From JBGANR01 sp044222225 (GTDB lineage Bacteria; Actinomycetota; Actinomycetes; Mycobacteriales; Mycobacteriaceae), in the NCBI GenBank assembly GCA_044222225.1, contig JBGANR010000025.1:1-62625 (forward strand): a DNA stretch of 62,625 bases. The letters are read 5' to 3'. Positions 9,499 to 18,673 of the stretch are shown piece by piece. Position 1 is the first letter of the stretch. Each line of letters starts with the position of its first letter. The notes under the pieces are model-generated. The model was given only the letters and a program-made list of their open reading frames with translations. It had not been told where the DNA came from and searched no databases. Made by a program: the position numbers and the translations under genes.

Positions 9499-9537
9499 GG
9501 CTCGAGCCGCCTGGTCGGGGGTCGGGCGGCTCGAGCC
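9499..9537 (+). terminator. Terminator after SGNH locus
   Basis: A 13-bp perfect stem (GGCTCGAGCCGCC paired with GGCGGCTCGAGCC) lies 32 bp after the third SGNH gene. It is probably the end of the lipoprotein-acyltransferase-SGNH transcript. Confidence 0.75.
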
Positions 9538-9652
9538 GTCTCCGACAGTACTCCACAGGTCGAAACCGTGCGATAAGGCCTCAACTGTCGTTTATGGGGT
9601 TCAAATATTCTGATCGTCGGTACTTGACGGGCCGGGCAGCAGTGCCGGACGG

Positions 9653-9696
9653 CGAAGCGCCCCGCCCCCGAACAGCGTCGGGAGCGGGGCGCTTCG
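9653..9696 (-). terminator. Terminator after fadE23
   Basis: A 13-bp stem (CGAAGCGCCCCGC with GCGGGGCGCTTCG) lies just downstream of the fadE23 stop on the minus strand and faces the terminator at 9499-9537. The two loci are convergent and each appears to have its own hairpin. Confidence 0.75.
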
Positions 9697-9714
9697 GTGC
9701 CTCTGACCTGCGGT

Positions 9715-10923
9715 TCACTTCAATTCGGCGCTGCTCTTGCCGAGCACCCGGCGGGCGATGATGAGCTGCTGGATCTGCTGAGTGCCCTCGAAGATGTCGA
9801 GGATCTTGGCGTCGCGGGACCACTTCTCCAGCAGCGGACGCTGCGAATAGCCGAGCGGGCCGGCGAGTTCGACGGCCTTGAGCGTCACGTCGGTGACGGT
9901 CCGGCCGGCCTTGGCCTTGCTCATCGACGCCTCTTTGGAGTTGGGCACCTTGTTGTCGGCCATCCACGCCGCGCGCAGGGAGAGCAGGTGGGACGCCTCG
10001 AAATCGGCCTCCATCCGCAGGAACTCCGCGGCCGCGGCATGCTGGACGTTTGCGGGACGGTCGTAGTCGATCTCGATGCCGGCCTCCTCGAGGATCGAGC
10101 GCAGCTCCTCGAGCGCCGCGCGCGTCAGCCCGACGGCCATGCCCGCGACGAGCGGACGCGTGTTGTCGAACGTCTGCATGACGCCCGCGAAGCCCTTCTC
10201 GACGTTGACCTCCGGCGAGCCGAGCAGATTCTCCTTGGGCACGCGGGCGTTGTCGAAGCGGATGACGGCGGTGTCGGACGCCTTGATGCCGAGCTTCTCC
10301 TCGAGCCGTTCGATCGTGACGCCGGGATGCTCGCGCGGCACCACGAAGGACTTGATCGCGGCCCGGCCGAGCGTCTTGTCGACGGTCGCCCACACGACGA
10401 TGTGCGTGGCCCGGGAGCCCGCCGTCACGAAGATCTTCTCGCCGTTGATGACGTACTCGTCGCCGTCGAGCACGGCCGTCGTGGTGACGGCGGCCGAATC
10501 GGAGCCGAAGCCGGGCTCGGTGATGGCCATCGCGGCCCACACCTTGCCGAAGCGCTCGAGCTGCTCGTCGGTGGCGACGGCGGCGATCGCCGAGTTGCCG
10601 AGCCCCTGGAAGGGGATCGAGATGGTGAGCCCGACGTCGCCCCAGCACGTCTCGATGACGTTGACCAGCGAGCTCATGTTGCCGCCGTTCTTGTTGCCGG
10701 CGCGGCTGTCGTCGCTGCCGCGATCGCCCGCGGCGCCGGACCCGGCGGCGCCGGCCTCCGAGAGCCCGTCGTAGAGGCTGGCGAGGGTGTCGAGCTCGAC
10801 GGGGTAGTCGTGCTCGGCGAGGTCGTACTTGCGGGCGTTCGGGCGGAAGATCTCCGCGGCGGCCTGATGCGCCTGGTCGATCGTCGCCCGCAGCTTCTTG
10901 GGGAGTTCGAGATTGATGGCCAT
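9715..10923 (-). CDS. fadE23: Acyl-CoA dehydrogenase, FadE23-type
   Basis: A 402-aa flavin-dependent acyl-CoA dehydrogenase. The FAD/substrate motif AAMAITEPGFGSDS and the C-terminal AKILDIFEGTQQIQ, which contains the Glu-Gly segment used as catalytic base in this family, are clear. A characteristic insert (DSRAGNKNGGNM) replaces the usual short loop before the substrate channel. Size, this insert and the directly upstream FadE24-type partner match the mycobacterial FadE24-FadE23 pair, which probably forms a heteromeric beta-oxidation enzyme. A 33-bp gap to the upstream gene supports one operon. Exact substrate is unknown. Confidence 0.88.
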   Translation of the reverse strand: MAINLELPKKLRATIDQAHQAAAEIFRPNARKYDLAEHDYPVELDTLASLYDGLSEAGAAGSGAAGDRGSDDSRAGNKNGGNMSSLVNVIETCWGDVGLTISIPFQGLGNSAIAAVATDEQLERFGKVWAAMAITEPGFGSDSAAVTTTAVLDGDEYVINGEKIFVTAGSRATHIVVWATVDKTLGRAAIKSFVVPREHPGVTIERLEEKLGIKASDTAVIRFDNARVPKENLLGSPEVNVEKGFAGVMQTFDNTRPLVAGMAVGLTRAALEELRSILEEAGIEIDYDRPANVQHAAAAEFLRMEADFEASHLLSLRAAWMADNKVPNSKEASMSKAKAGRTVTDVTLKAVELAGPLGYSQRPLLEKWSRDAKILDIFEGTQQIQQLIIARRVLGKSSAELK

Positions 10924-10956
10924 GATGTGGGGTCCTCGCGTGGATCGGGGTTCGGG

Positions 10957-12324
10957 TTACAGGACGACGACGCCCTCGGCGACGCCGACGGCCCGCAGAT
11001 CGCGGTACCAGCGCTCCACCGGGTGCTCCTTGGTGAAACCGTGGCCGCCGAGCAGCTGGACGCCGTCCAGACCGATCCGCATGCCCTTGTCGGTGGCGAA
11101 CCTCTTGGCGAGCGCGGCCTCGCGGGCGAAGGAGAGCCCCTGTTCGGCACGGGAGGCGCCGCGCTGTGTGATGAGGCGCAGGCCGTCGACCTCGGTCGCG
11201 ATGTCCGCGACCATGAACGCGACCGCCTGCCGGTTGGAGATCGGCTCGCCGAACGCCTGGCGCTCGTTGACGTAGGGCACGACGTAGTCGAGCACCGCCT
11301 GGCCCGTGCCGGCGGCCAGCGACGCCCAGCCGAGCCGGGAGAGGCGCACGACGTCGCGGTAGGCCGCGAACGATGCGTCGGCTCCGGCCTCGCCGAGCAG
11401 TGCGGACTCGGGCACGGAGACGTTCGTCAGGTTGAGCCGGCCGAGCCCGGCCGCGCGCACGCCCATGCTCGGATCGGCCTCGACGACGAGGCCGCGGCTG
11501 TCGGACTCGACGATGAACAGCGCCGGACGTCCGCCCAGCTGGGCGCCGACGATGAAGAGCTCGCAGGACGCCGCGGCGGGCACCATCGCCTTGACGCCGT
11601 TGAGGAGGTAGCCGCTCGGCGACCGGACGGCGCGCGTGCGCAGGTCGAACGGATCGAACAGCGGACGCGGCTCGGCGATGACGACGGCGGCCTGCGGCAC
11701 GTCGTCACCGGCGAAGTCGGGCAGGTAGGTGCGCTGCTGGGCGTCGGAGCCGAACTGCGTCAGCGTCGTCGCGACGCCGCTCGGCGCGAGGATCGGCAGC
11801 GCCAGTCCCATGTCGCCGTAGGCCATCGCCTCGGCGACCAGCGAGTTGGTGACGACGCTGCGCTCGGTGGCGGCGCCGCCGAGCGTGTCGGGGACGTTGA
11901 TCATCGTGATGCCGAGCTCGGCGGCGCGGGCGAGGATCTCCGCCGACGTGCCGGCCGCCTTGTCGGCGTCGTACGCGGCCGGCCGCAGCACTTCGCCGGC
12001 GAACTCGCGGACGACGTCGACGATCATCTGCTGCTCGTCGTCCGGGGTGAGGTCGAAGTAGCCCTTCGGTGCGCCTGCCAGTCGCGTGCCCGCGCCGCTG
12101 GAGGAGACGCGGTTGAACGTGCGCGTCACGGCGCCGAGCGTCTTGAAGCCGGTCTTGGTGCTCTTGTACGCGACCCGGTTGAGCGGCTCGGCCAGCCCGT
12201 ACTTCTGGGCGAACTCCGTTCCGGTGATCGTCGTCAGCGCACGCATCGCGGCGCCGATCGCGCTGCGTCTGATCGGATTGCGGCCGACGGCCGAGGTGTC
12301 CTTGGGTTCGGTGTGGGTTGCCAT
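10957..12324 (-). CDS. fadE24: Acyl-CoA dehydrogenase, FadE24-type
   Basis: A 455-aa acyl-CoA dehydrogenase-like protein. An N-terminal extension of about 80 residues precedes the fold (FDLTPDDEQQMIVDVV). The usual ITEPGxGSD loop is altered to VIAEPRPLFDPFD, and the C-terminus ends FTKEHPVERWYRDLRA, without the standard EGT base motif. These features fit the FadE24-type subunit that partners FadE23 and may be catalytically degenerate itself. ATG 12324, with GGAGACG upstream, is preferred over GTG 12333. It is the first gene of the two-gene operon. Confidence 0.86.
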   Translation of the reverse strand: MATHTEPKDTSAVGRNPIRRSAIGAAMRALTTITGTEFAQKYGLAEPLNRVAYKSTKTGFKTLGAVTRTFNRVSSSGAGTRLAGAPKGYFDLTPDDEQQMIVDVVREFAGEVLRPAAYDADKAAGTSAEILARAAELGITMINVPDTLGGAATERSVVTNSLVAEAMAYGDMGLALPILAPSGVATTLTQFGSDAQQRTYLPDFAGDDVPQAAVVIAEPRPLFDPFDLRTRAVRSPSGYLLNGVKAMVPAAASCELFIVGAQLGGRPALFIVESDSRGLVVEADPSMGVRAAGLGRLNLTNVSVPESALLGEAGADASFAAYRDVVRLSRLGWASLAAGTGQAVLDYVVPYVNERQAFGEPISNRQAVAFMVADIATEVDGLRLITQRGASRAEQGLSFAREAALAKRFATDKGMRIGLDGVQLLGGHGFTKEHPVERWYRDLRAVGVAEGVVVL

Positions 12325-12460
12325 CGTCTCCACGTCTCTGTGTTCGGGGCTGATGCCGTCGCGGACGGCCGTCGAGGTGTCGCCGGCGCCCGTGTCGACC
12401 CTTAACTTACTCGATAGTCAGATAGGAGGGCAACGTTGTGACCGAGTAGGCTCCGGACGC

Positions 12461-12931
12461 ATGGAGCAGACGGGGTCGCAGCGGGTCGGCGCGCGGTCTC
12501 GCGGGGGCGACAGGACGACCGTCGGCGCGTTGTTCCTGGCGACGGCCTCGGCCGTCGCGGTCGGCACCGCCGTCGTCATGCCCCCGGCCGCGCTCGAGCA
12601 CTCGCCGATGATCTGCCCGTTCCTCCTGCTCACGGGCCTGCCGTGCCCGGCCTGCGGGCTCACCCGGTCGTGGGTCGCGCTCGGTCACGGCGACGTCGCC
12701 GACGCGTTCGCCTTCAACGCCTTCGGGCCGCCCCTCATGGCCGTCTCGGCGGCCTTCGTCGTCTGGGTCGTCGTCGCGCGCGTCCGCGGCCGGCCGCTGA
12801 CGCTCCCCGGGTGGTCGGTGCGGGTGGCGGTCGTCGTCGGCGTGCTGTGGGCGTCCTACGCCGTGGTGCGTTTCGGGGCGGGCATCGCCGACTATCCGTT
12901 GTTCGCCGGGTGGCGGCGCGGGTATCCCTGA
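12461..12931 (+). CDS. DUF2752 membrane protein
   Basis: A 156-aa small membrane protein with the DUF2752 signature CPFLLLTGLPCPACGLTRSW (CP-x-CGxTR). Three hydrophobic segments are visible: TVGALFLATASAVAVGTAVV, FGPPLMAVSAAFVVWVVVA and VRVAVVVGVLWASYAVV. The family has no established biochemical role. It is transcribed towards the pseudokinase gene; only 8 bp separate the two stops. The stretch 12325-12460 between fadE24 and this gene holds divergent promoters, but no clear motif was found. Confidence 0.8.
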   Translation: MEQTGSQRVGARSRGGDRTTVGALFLATASAVAVGTAVVMPPAALEHSPMICPFLLLTGLPCPACGLTRSWVALGHGDVADAFAFNAFGPPLMAVSAAFVVWVVVARVRGRPLTLPGWSVRVAVVVGVLWASYAVVRFGAGIADYPLFAGWRRGYP

Positions 12932-12939
12932 CGGGTGCG

Positions 12940-14565
12940 TCAGGACGGCGGCAACAGGGGGACGAGCTTGTCGGCGATCTCGGTGAGCCGGCCGCACGCC
13001 GGCGTCCCGTCGTCGGCCAGGACGGCGAAGGCCTGCGCCTTGGGCAGCTTCGGCCGGTACATGCGTCGGCAGTGCCCGTAGTCGTCGACGTCGGACGTCC
13101 ATGCCGGTCGCGAGATGCCCGGAGCGGCGTAGGTGACGAGGTAGACGGCCGCGCCGTCGGACGTCGTCGACCCGCAGGAGGCGGCGACGTCGTCGCGGTA
13201 GGTGAACTCCGTCTCCTGGACGAGCGCGCCGAGTGTCGCGGCCGAGAGGTCCGTCGACGTCAGCCGGCAGGGTTCGATGTAGCCGCGGCCGCCGACCAGT
13301 TGCATCGGATTCGACGCGGTCGCCGTCGTCGACGGCATGACGGACGTCGGGCCCGTCGCGGGCTGCGGCGCCGCGTTCTCGTTGAGACTGCCGATCGCGA
13401 CGGCGCCGCCCGCGAGGACGGCGACCACCGCCGCCACCGACAGCGGCAGCAGCCAGTGCAGACGGGACAGCCGGCGGGCGCGGGCGGCGTCGTCCAGGGG
13501 CGCGTCGTCTCCAGGCGCATCGGGGGCGGCCGCAGGCGTCACGGGCAGAAGATCGGTCGCGGCGTCGCTGTCGGCGGGTGCCGGGGGGTGCGGACCGGCC
13601 GGCTCGGTCTCGCCGTCGGCCGGCGCGGCCGGGGCCGGCTCGGGCGTGGCGTCGAGGGGGCGCGGAGCGGGCAGGGGAGCGGCGAGCGGAGCCGCGGTGC
13701 GCCACGGCGGCGTCGGCGTGCGGGTGACGCGCGGAGCCTCCGTGTGCTCCCGAGGGGGCTCGGGCGTCGACGCCGGACGCGGGGGCGGTGTCGGACGGGC
13801 CGCCCCGCCCGCGAGCAGCGCCTCCGAGAGCGCCGCGGCGAAGGAACCGCAGTCGTCGAACCGGTCGCCGGGCGCCGTCGAGAGCGCTCGGTCGAGAACC
13901 GCGTCGACGTCGCCGGCGAGGTCCGGACGCAACTCGCCGATCGTGCCGCGCTGCGCGCCGGGCGTCTCGCCGGTGAGCAGCGTGAAGGCCGTCAGCGCCA
14001 GTGAGTACTGGTCGGCGGCGGGACCCGGATCGGAGTCGGGCGCCGCGAAGGCGGCCGAGTGTCCGCGGCCGGGGTGCGGCGGGAAACCGAAGCCGGAGAG
14101 CAGGGCCCGCGGGCCGTCGGCGCGGCGCGACCGCAGCAACAGGTGGCCGGGCGAGACGGAGCCGTGGACGACGCCCTCGCCGTGGGCGTGATCGAGTCCG
14201 GCCGCGACGCTGCTGATCGCGGCCGCGACGTCGTCGCGGGGCAGACCGAGGTGGCGTTTGGCGACGGCCGTCGCGCCGTCGACGGCATCGACGAGCTCGG
14301 CCGCCTGCCACAGCCGGTCGTCCTCGATGCCCAGGTCGTAGGCGGTGACGATCGCCGGGTGCGTCAGGCCTGCGGCGCGGGCGCCCTCGCGCTCGAAGCG
14401 CTCGCGGTAGCCGGGCGCCGCCGACGTCTCGGCGGAGAGCACCTTGAGCGCGTCGGACCGCGGGAGCCGCGGATGCCGGGCCTCGAAGACGTCCCCGAGA
14501 TCGTCGTCACCGAGGAGGCCGATGATCCGGTAACCGGCGAAGAACGTGCCGGGCTGCAACGTCAT
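12940..14565 (-). CDS. Transmembrane Ser/Thr kinase-like protein with degenerate active site (pseudokinase)
   Basis: A 541-aa protein with the fold order of a receptor kinase but changed catalytic motifs. The glycine loop reads LLGDDDLGDV instead of GxGxxG. The ATP lysine is kept (SDALKVL). HRDxKPxN is replaced by HGSVSPGH, which loses the catalytic Asp and the Asn, and DFG becomes GFG (SGFGFPP). A long Pro-rich linker leads to one membrane helix (WLLPLSVAAVVAVLAGGAVA). The outer domain has Cys residues (EPCRLT, ASCGST, HCRRMY, PACGRL) like the active kinase at 2948-4747. It is probably a signalling or scaffold protein. The loss is family-level pseudokinase logic and has not been shown by assay. 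Confidence 0.85.
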   Translation of the reverse strand: MTLQPGTFFAGYRIIGLLGDDDLGDVFEARHPRLPRSDALKVLSAETSAAPGYRERFEREGARAAGLTHPAIVTAYDLGIEDDRLWQAAELVDAVDGATAVAKRHLGLPRDDVAAAISSVAAGLDHAHGEGVVHGSVSPGHLLLRSRRADGPRALLSGFGFPPHPGRGHSAAFAAPDSDPGPAADQYSLALTAFTLLTGETPGAQRGTIGELRPDLAGDVDAVLDRALSTAPGDRFDDCGSFAAALSEALLAGGAARPTPPPRPASTPEPPREHTEAPRVTRTPTPPWRTAAPLAAPLPAPRPLDATPEPAPAAPADGETEPAGPHPPAPADSDAATDLLPVTPAAAPDAPGDDAPLDDAARARRLSRLHWLLPLSVAAVVAVLAGGAVAIGSLNENAAPQPATGPTSVMPSTTATASNPMQLVGGRGYIEPCRLTSTDLSAATLGALVQETEFTYRDDVAASCGSTTSDGAAVYLVTYAAPGISRPAWTSDVDDYGHCRRMYRPKLPKAQAFAVLADDGTPACGRLTEIADKLVPLLPPS

Positions 14566-14589
14566 GGTGTGACAATATCGGGCGCCGGC

Positions 14590-15258
14590 TCAGGCGACAT
14601 CGGTGGCGGTCTCCGCGGCGAGCACGCGGTACTCGGTACGCGGATCGGCCATCTCGGCGAGCCGTGCGTTGTGGATCGCGCGACCTGCGTCGGAGAGCAC
14701 CGCCTGGTGGATCGGGAAGGCGAAGCGCGGCGCGACGGCCCGCAGGAAGTCGACGGCCTCGGAGATCTTGAGCCACGGCGCCGCGCCGGGCGTCGCGAGC
14801 ACGTCGACGTCCACCGGCGGCAGCTGCAGCGAGTCGCCCGGATGGAACAGCCTGCCGGGCATGTCGGCGTCGCCGAGCAGGTAGCCGACGTTGTCGACGA
14901 GCGGCAGGTCGGGATGGATGACGGCGTGCCGTCCGCCGACGGCCGTCACGGTCAGATCACCCACGCGGTACCGCTCGCCGACCTCCGCGGCGGTCCAGTC
15001 GCCGGCGCCGCCGTCGGCGGCCAGCTGCGCCGCCGTCTGCGGGTCCGCGATGAGGACGGCGCCCGGGTTGGCGGCCACGAGGTCGGGCAGTCGCGCGACG
15101 TCGACGTGATCGGGGTGTTGATGCGTGACGAGGATCGCGTCGAGGCCGGTGAGGCCCTCGAAACCGTGCGACAGCGTGCCGGGGTCGAACAGCACGCGGG
15201 TGCCGCCGAGCTTCGCGAGCAGACGGGAATGACCGAACGGGGTGATCGTCAGCGTCAT
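14590..15258 (-). CDS. MBL-fold metallo-hydrolase
   Basis: A 222-aa metallo-beta-lactamase-fold protein. The metal motif THQHPDHVD (HxHxDH) is near residue 50, and further ligands are in FHPGDS and the C-terminal PIHQAVLS segment. Proteins of this size and sequence are UPF0173-like cytoplasmic hydrolases with unknown substrates. The start is ATG 15258. It lies 24 bp upstream of the pseudokinase gene on the same strand, so they may share a transcript. Confidence 0.85.
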   Translation of the reverse strand: MTLTITPFGHSRLLAKLGGTRVLFDPGTLSHGFEGLTGLDAILVTHQHPDHVDVARLPDLVAANPGAVLIADPQTAAQLAADGGAGDWTAAEVGERYRVGDLTVTAVGGRHAVIHPDLPLVDNVGYLLGDADMPGRLFHPGDSLQLPPVDVDVLATPGAAPWLKISEAVDFLRAVAPRFAFPIHQAVLSDAGRAIHNARLAEMADPRTEYRVLAAETATDVA

Positions 15259-15323
15259 GGTTCCCAGTATGTCCCGGGGTGCGGGGTTTCGGCGCGGCGC
15301 GGCGGGACCGGTCGTGCCCGGGG

Positions 15324-16100
15324 CTACGTGTCCAGCGCGGCGAGGACGCGCGCATGCAGCAGCCCGTTGGTCGCCACCGCGCTGCCGCCCGACGGCCCGG
15401 CCCGGCCCGCGACGTCGGTGAACGTGCCGCCTGCCTCCCGGACGAGGACGTCGAGCGGCGCGAGGTCCCACAGCGAGACCTCGGGTTCGGCGGCGATGTC
15501 GACGGCGCCCTCGGCGACGAGGCAGTACGAGAAGAAGTCGCCGTAGGCGCGCACCCGCCAGACGTCGTCGGTGAGGGCGAAGAACTCCTCGCGCAGCCCG
15601 CGCTCGGCCCAGCCGGACAGGCTGGAGAACGACAGGCTGGCGTCGGCCAGGTCGCCGACCGCCGACACCCGGATCGGCCGCGCGGTGCCGTCGAAGGAGG
15701 TGTGCGCGCCCGCGCCCGACGCGGCCCACCAGCGGCGACGCAGCGCCGGCGCGCTGACGACGCCCACCACCGGCACGCCGTCGACGAGCAGTGCGATGAG
15801 CGACGCCCACACCGGCACCCCGCGGACGAAGTTCTTCGTGCCGTCGATCGGGTCGATGACCCATTGCCGGCCGTCGGTGACGGCCGTGCCGCCGAACTCC
15901 TCGCCGAACACCCCGTCCGCCGGACGCGCCGCAGCGATGAGCTCGCGCAGGGCGCGTTCGGTGGCGGTGTCGGCGTCCGTGACGGGCGTCAGGTCCGGCT
16001 TGGACTCGACGGTGAGGTCGAGTGCGCCGAAGCGGGCCGTCGTGATGGCGTCGGCGGCGTCGGCGAGGGCGAGGGCGAGATCGAGGTCGGCGTCGTACAC
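15324..16100 (-). CDS. hisN: Histidinol-phosphatase, HisN type
   Basis: A 258-aa inositol-monophosphatase-superfamily enzyme that hydrolyses L-histidinol phosphate in histidine biosynthesis. Metal-binding motifs are visible: DLTPVTDAD, GEEFGG, the canonical WVIDPIDGTKNF and the C-terminal SLWDLAPLD. Long segments such as PVWASLIALLVDGVP and SYCLVAEGAVDIAAEPEVS match the mycobacterial HisN (Rv3137) type. The start is GTG at 16098-16100, only 24 bp from the divergent small membrane protein, so they share a compact promoter region. General IMPase activity cannot be excluded. Confidence 0.9.
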   Translation of the reverse strand: MYDADLDLALALADAADAITTARFGALDLTVESKPDLTPVTDADTATERALRELIAAARPADGVFGEEFGGTAVTDGRQWVIDPIDGTKNFVRGVPVWASLIALLVDGVPVVGVVSAPALRRRWWAASGAGAHTSFDGTARPIRVSAVGDLADASLSFSSLSGWAERGLREEFFALTDDVWRVRAYGDFFSYCLVAEGAVDIAAEPEVSLWDLAPLDVLVREAGGTFTDVAGRAGPSGGSAVATNGLLHARVLAALDT

Positions 16101-16124
16101 GCCGCCCACCCTAGGCTCGACGTC

Positions 16125-16514
16125 ATGGAGTTCGTATGGGCCCTCATGCTGCTGGCGTTCCTCGCGGTGGCCGTCGTCGCGTGGCAGCGCAACCGTCGTG
16201 CGTCCGGAGTGTCGGACGGCGGTGCACCGGACGGCGGCTTCCTGTCGGGTTCCGGCGGGCGGGGTGCGGCCGAGCTGACGCGGGGCACGCTCGTCGTCAC
16301 GTCCGCCACCGAGCGACAGCCCGAGGGCGACCGCGACGGCAACCGCTTCGTGACGCTCGTCGGCACGATCGTCGGCGACGCGCGTCCGGTCGAGGTGTAC
16401 GGCCGGTTCGTCATCGGCCGGACGGATCGTTGGCCGCAGGCGGGCGACGAGCTGCCCGTCGCGTTCAAGCCGGGCAAGGCGGAGACGACCTGGCGACTCG
16501 TCGCCGCGGACTGA
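16125..16514 (+). CDS. Small membrane-anchored hypothetical protein
   Basis: A 129-aa protein with one N-terminal membrane helix (FVWALMLLAFLAVAVVAW) followed by a Gly-rich linker and a soluble, beta-rich domain (RGTLVVTSATER to KAETTWRLVAAD). No known domain is recognised. It starts at ATG 16125 and lies 30 bp before prfB, so it may be the first gene of the prfB cluster. Its function is unknown. Confidence 0.7.
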   Translation: MEFVWALMLLAFLAVAVVAWQRNRRASGVSDGGAPDGGFLSGSGGRGAAELTRGTLVVTSATERQPEGDRDGNRFVTLVGTIVGDARPVEVYGRFVIGRTDRWPQAGDELPVAFKPGKAETTWRLVAAD

Positions 16515-16544
16515 GCCGCCGGACGGGGCGTAATCTGGACGACC

Positions 16545-17666
16545 GTGACCCCCGACGTGCAAGCCGACCTCGATTCCGCAGACGCCACCCTCACGACCGT
16601 GGAGAAGGTGCTCGACCTGCCGGAGTTGACGCGTCGCATCGCCGAGCTCGAGCATCAGGCCGCCGATCCGGAGCTGTGGAACTCGCCCGAGAACGCGCAG
16701 AAGGTGACGAGCGAGTTGTCCTACGCACAGGGCGAGTTGCGCCGCGTGACCGCGCTGCGCAGCCGGCTCGACGATCTGCCGGTGCTCTATGAGCTGGCGG
16801 AGTCCGAGGAGGGCGCCGACGCGGATGCGGCCGTCGCCGAGGCCGATGCCGAGCGGCTGAGCCTGCTCGACGACATCAAGTCGATGGAGGTCAAGACGAT
16901 GCTCGCGGGGGAGTACGACCCCCGCGAGGCGCTCGTCAACATCCGCGCCGGCGCCGGCGGCGTCGACGCCGCGGACTGGGCCGAGATGCTCATGCGGATG
17001 TACGTCCGCTGGGCCGAGCGGCACGGCCACAAGGTGGAGGTCTACGACACGTCGTACGCCGAGGAGGCGGGCATCAAGTCGGCGACCTTCGCCGTCAAGG
17101 ACCCGTACATGTACGGCACGCTGTCGGTGGAGCAGGGCACGCACCGGCTGGTCCGCATCAGTCCGTTCGACAACCAGGGCCGCAGGCAGACGTCGTTCGC
17201 CGAGGTCGAGGTGCTGCCGGTGGTCGAGACCACCGACCACATCGACATCGATGAGAACGACCTCCGCGTCGACGTCTACCGCAGCTCCGGCCCGGGCGGC
17301 CAGAGCGTCAACACGACGGACTCGGCCGTGCGTCTGACGCACATCCCGACGGGCATCGTCGTCACCTGCCAGAACGAGAAGAGCCAGCTGCAGAACAAGG
17401 CGTCGGCGATGCGGGTGCTGCAGGCCAAGCTCCTCGAGCGCAAGCGGCAGGAGGAGCAGGCGGAGCTCAACGCGCTCAAGAGCGACGGCGGCAACAGCTG
17501 GGGCAACCAGATGCGCAGCTATGTGCTGCACCCGTACCAGATGGTCAAGGACCTGCGTACGGAGTACGAGGTCAACAATCCGACGACGGTGCTCGACGGC
17601 GGCATCGACGCCTTCCTGGAAGCCGGCATCCGGTGGCGGATGGCGCAGGGGACGGTCCGCGGATGA
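16545..17666 (+). CDS. prfB: Peptide chain release factor 2
   Basis: A 373-aa RF2 that releases the nascent chain at UGA and UAA codons. The stop-codon recognition motif SPF (RISPFDNQ) and the peptidyl-hydrolase loop GPGGQSVNTTDSAV are intact. The gene is a single open frame with no in-frame UGA near codon 26, so the programmed +1 frameshift of enterobacterial prfB is absent. Start is GTG 16545. The stop overlaps the ATG of the mscS gene (ATGA). Since RF2 does not read UAG, it bears on the amber codons elsewhere only indirectly. Confidence 0.96.
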   Translation: MTPDVQADLDSADATLTTVEKVLDLPELTRRIAELEHQAADPELWNSPENAQKVTSELSYAQGELRRVTALRSRLDDLPVLYELAESEEGADADAAVAEADAERLSLLDDIKSMEVKTMLAGEYDPREALVNIRAGAGGVDAADWAEMLMRMYVRWAERHGHKVEVYDTSYAEEAGIKSATFAVKDPYMYGTLSVEQGTHRLVRISPFDNQGRRQTSFAEVEVLPVVETTDHIDIDENDLRVDVYRSSGPGGQSVNTTDSAVRLTHIPTGIVVTCQNEKSQLQNKASAMRVLQAKLLERKRQEEQAELNALKSDGGNSWGNQMRSYVLHPYQMVKDLRTEYEVNNPTTVLDGGIDAFLEAGIRWRMAQGTVRG

Positions 17667-18673
17667 TCGAGGTCGCAAAAGCCGTCGACTCCGTCTTCGC
17701 GGCGCCCGGCGGCTCCGTGGTCAGTACGGCGGCGCTCGATTCGCTGGTCCGCGGCCTGCTCACCAACGGCCTCGGCATCGTGCTCTGCATCGTCGGCGGT
17801 CTGCTGCTGACGCGGTTCATCCAGTGGATGACCAGCCGTATCACCGGGCGCATCGACCGCAAGTTCGAGGCGTCCGACGAGCTCGTGCGGTCGGAGTCGT
17901 CCAAGCACAGTCATGCCGTCGCGCAGGTCATCGCCTGGGTGGCCATCGCGATCGCGTGGATCATCCTCGCGCTGCAGATCGCCGGGCTGCTCAACCTGCC
18001 CATCGCGGGCCTGGTCGCGCCGGCGACTGTCATCGGCGCCGCGTTGGGCTTCGGCGCCCAGCGGATCGTCCAGGATCTGCTCGCGGGCTTCTTCCTCATC
18101 ACCGAGAAGCAGTACGGCTTCGGCGACGTCGTCAAGCTGACGCTGATCGGCAACATCCCGGCCGAGGGCACCGTCGAGGACGTGACGCTGCGCGTCACCA
18201 GGCTGCGCAGCGGTGACGGTGAGGCCGTCGCGATCCCGAACGGGCAGATCACCAAGGTGGTCAACCTGTCCAAGGACTGGGCGCGGGCCGTCGTCGACAT
18301 CCCGCTCTCGCCGACCGCGGACATCGCGCGGGCGACCGAGGTCATCGCCAAGGCCGGCGAGCAGGCGTTCGAGGACCCCGCGATGCATCGGCTCATGCTC
18401 GACGAGCCGACGTCGATGGGCGTCGTCGAGATCGAGGTCGACTCGGTGACGCTGCGCACCATCGTCCGCACGCTCCCGGGCAAGCAGTTCGACGTGAGCA
18501 ACGATCTGCGGGCGCGGATCCTCCGCGGCCTGGCGCGCGCGGGCATCACGGTGGCGACGACGACCGCGGCGCTGCCGTTCGACAAGCAGGTGACGTCGCT
18601 GGAGCCGTCGGGGCGGCAGCAGACGTCGTATTCATTCGGAAGGTCGAAGGGGGGAGAGCGCCATCATGAGTGA
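17663..18673 (+). CDS. mscS: MscS-family mechanosensitive channel
   Basis: A 336-aa small-conductance mechanosensitive channel. Membrane segments include LGIVLCIVGGLLLTRFI and IAWVAIAIAWIILALQIAG; the pore helix with its Gly/Ala pattern is TVIGAALGFGAQRIVQDLLAGFF. The cytoplasmic MscS beta domain follows (GFGDVVKLTLIGNIPAEG). The protein opens on membrane tension and releases solutes on hypo-osmotic shock. It overlaps prfB by 4 bp and the next gene by 8 bp, which shows a tight operon as in mycobacteria. Confidence 0.92.
   Translation: MIEVAKAVDSVFAAPGGSVVSTAALDSLVRGLLTNGLGIVLCIVGGLLLTRFIQWMTSRITGRIDRKFEASDELVRSESSKHSHAVAQVIAWVAIAIAWIILALQIAGLLNLPIAGLVAPATVIGAALGFGAQRIVQDLLAGFFLITEKQYGFGDVVKLTLIGNIPAEGTVEDVTLRVTRLRSGDGEAVAIPNGQITKVVNLSKDWARAVVDIPLSPTADIARATEVIAKAGEQAFEDPAMHRLMLDEPTSMGVVEIEVDSVTLRTIVRTLPGKQFDVSNDLRARILRGLARAGITVATTTAALPFDKQVTSLEPSGRQQTSYSFGRSKGGERHHE

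Noticed and set aside
9697..12405. 902-codon plus-strand frame opposite fadE23/fadE24
   Set aside because: It is the antisense shadow of two clear acyl-CoA dehydrogenases and has no recognisable domain.
16545..17666. Programmed frameshift in prfB
   Set aside because: The RF2 frame is continuous and lacks an in-frame UGA near codon 26.
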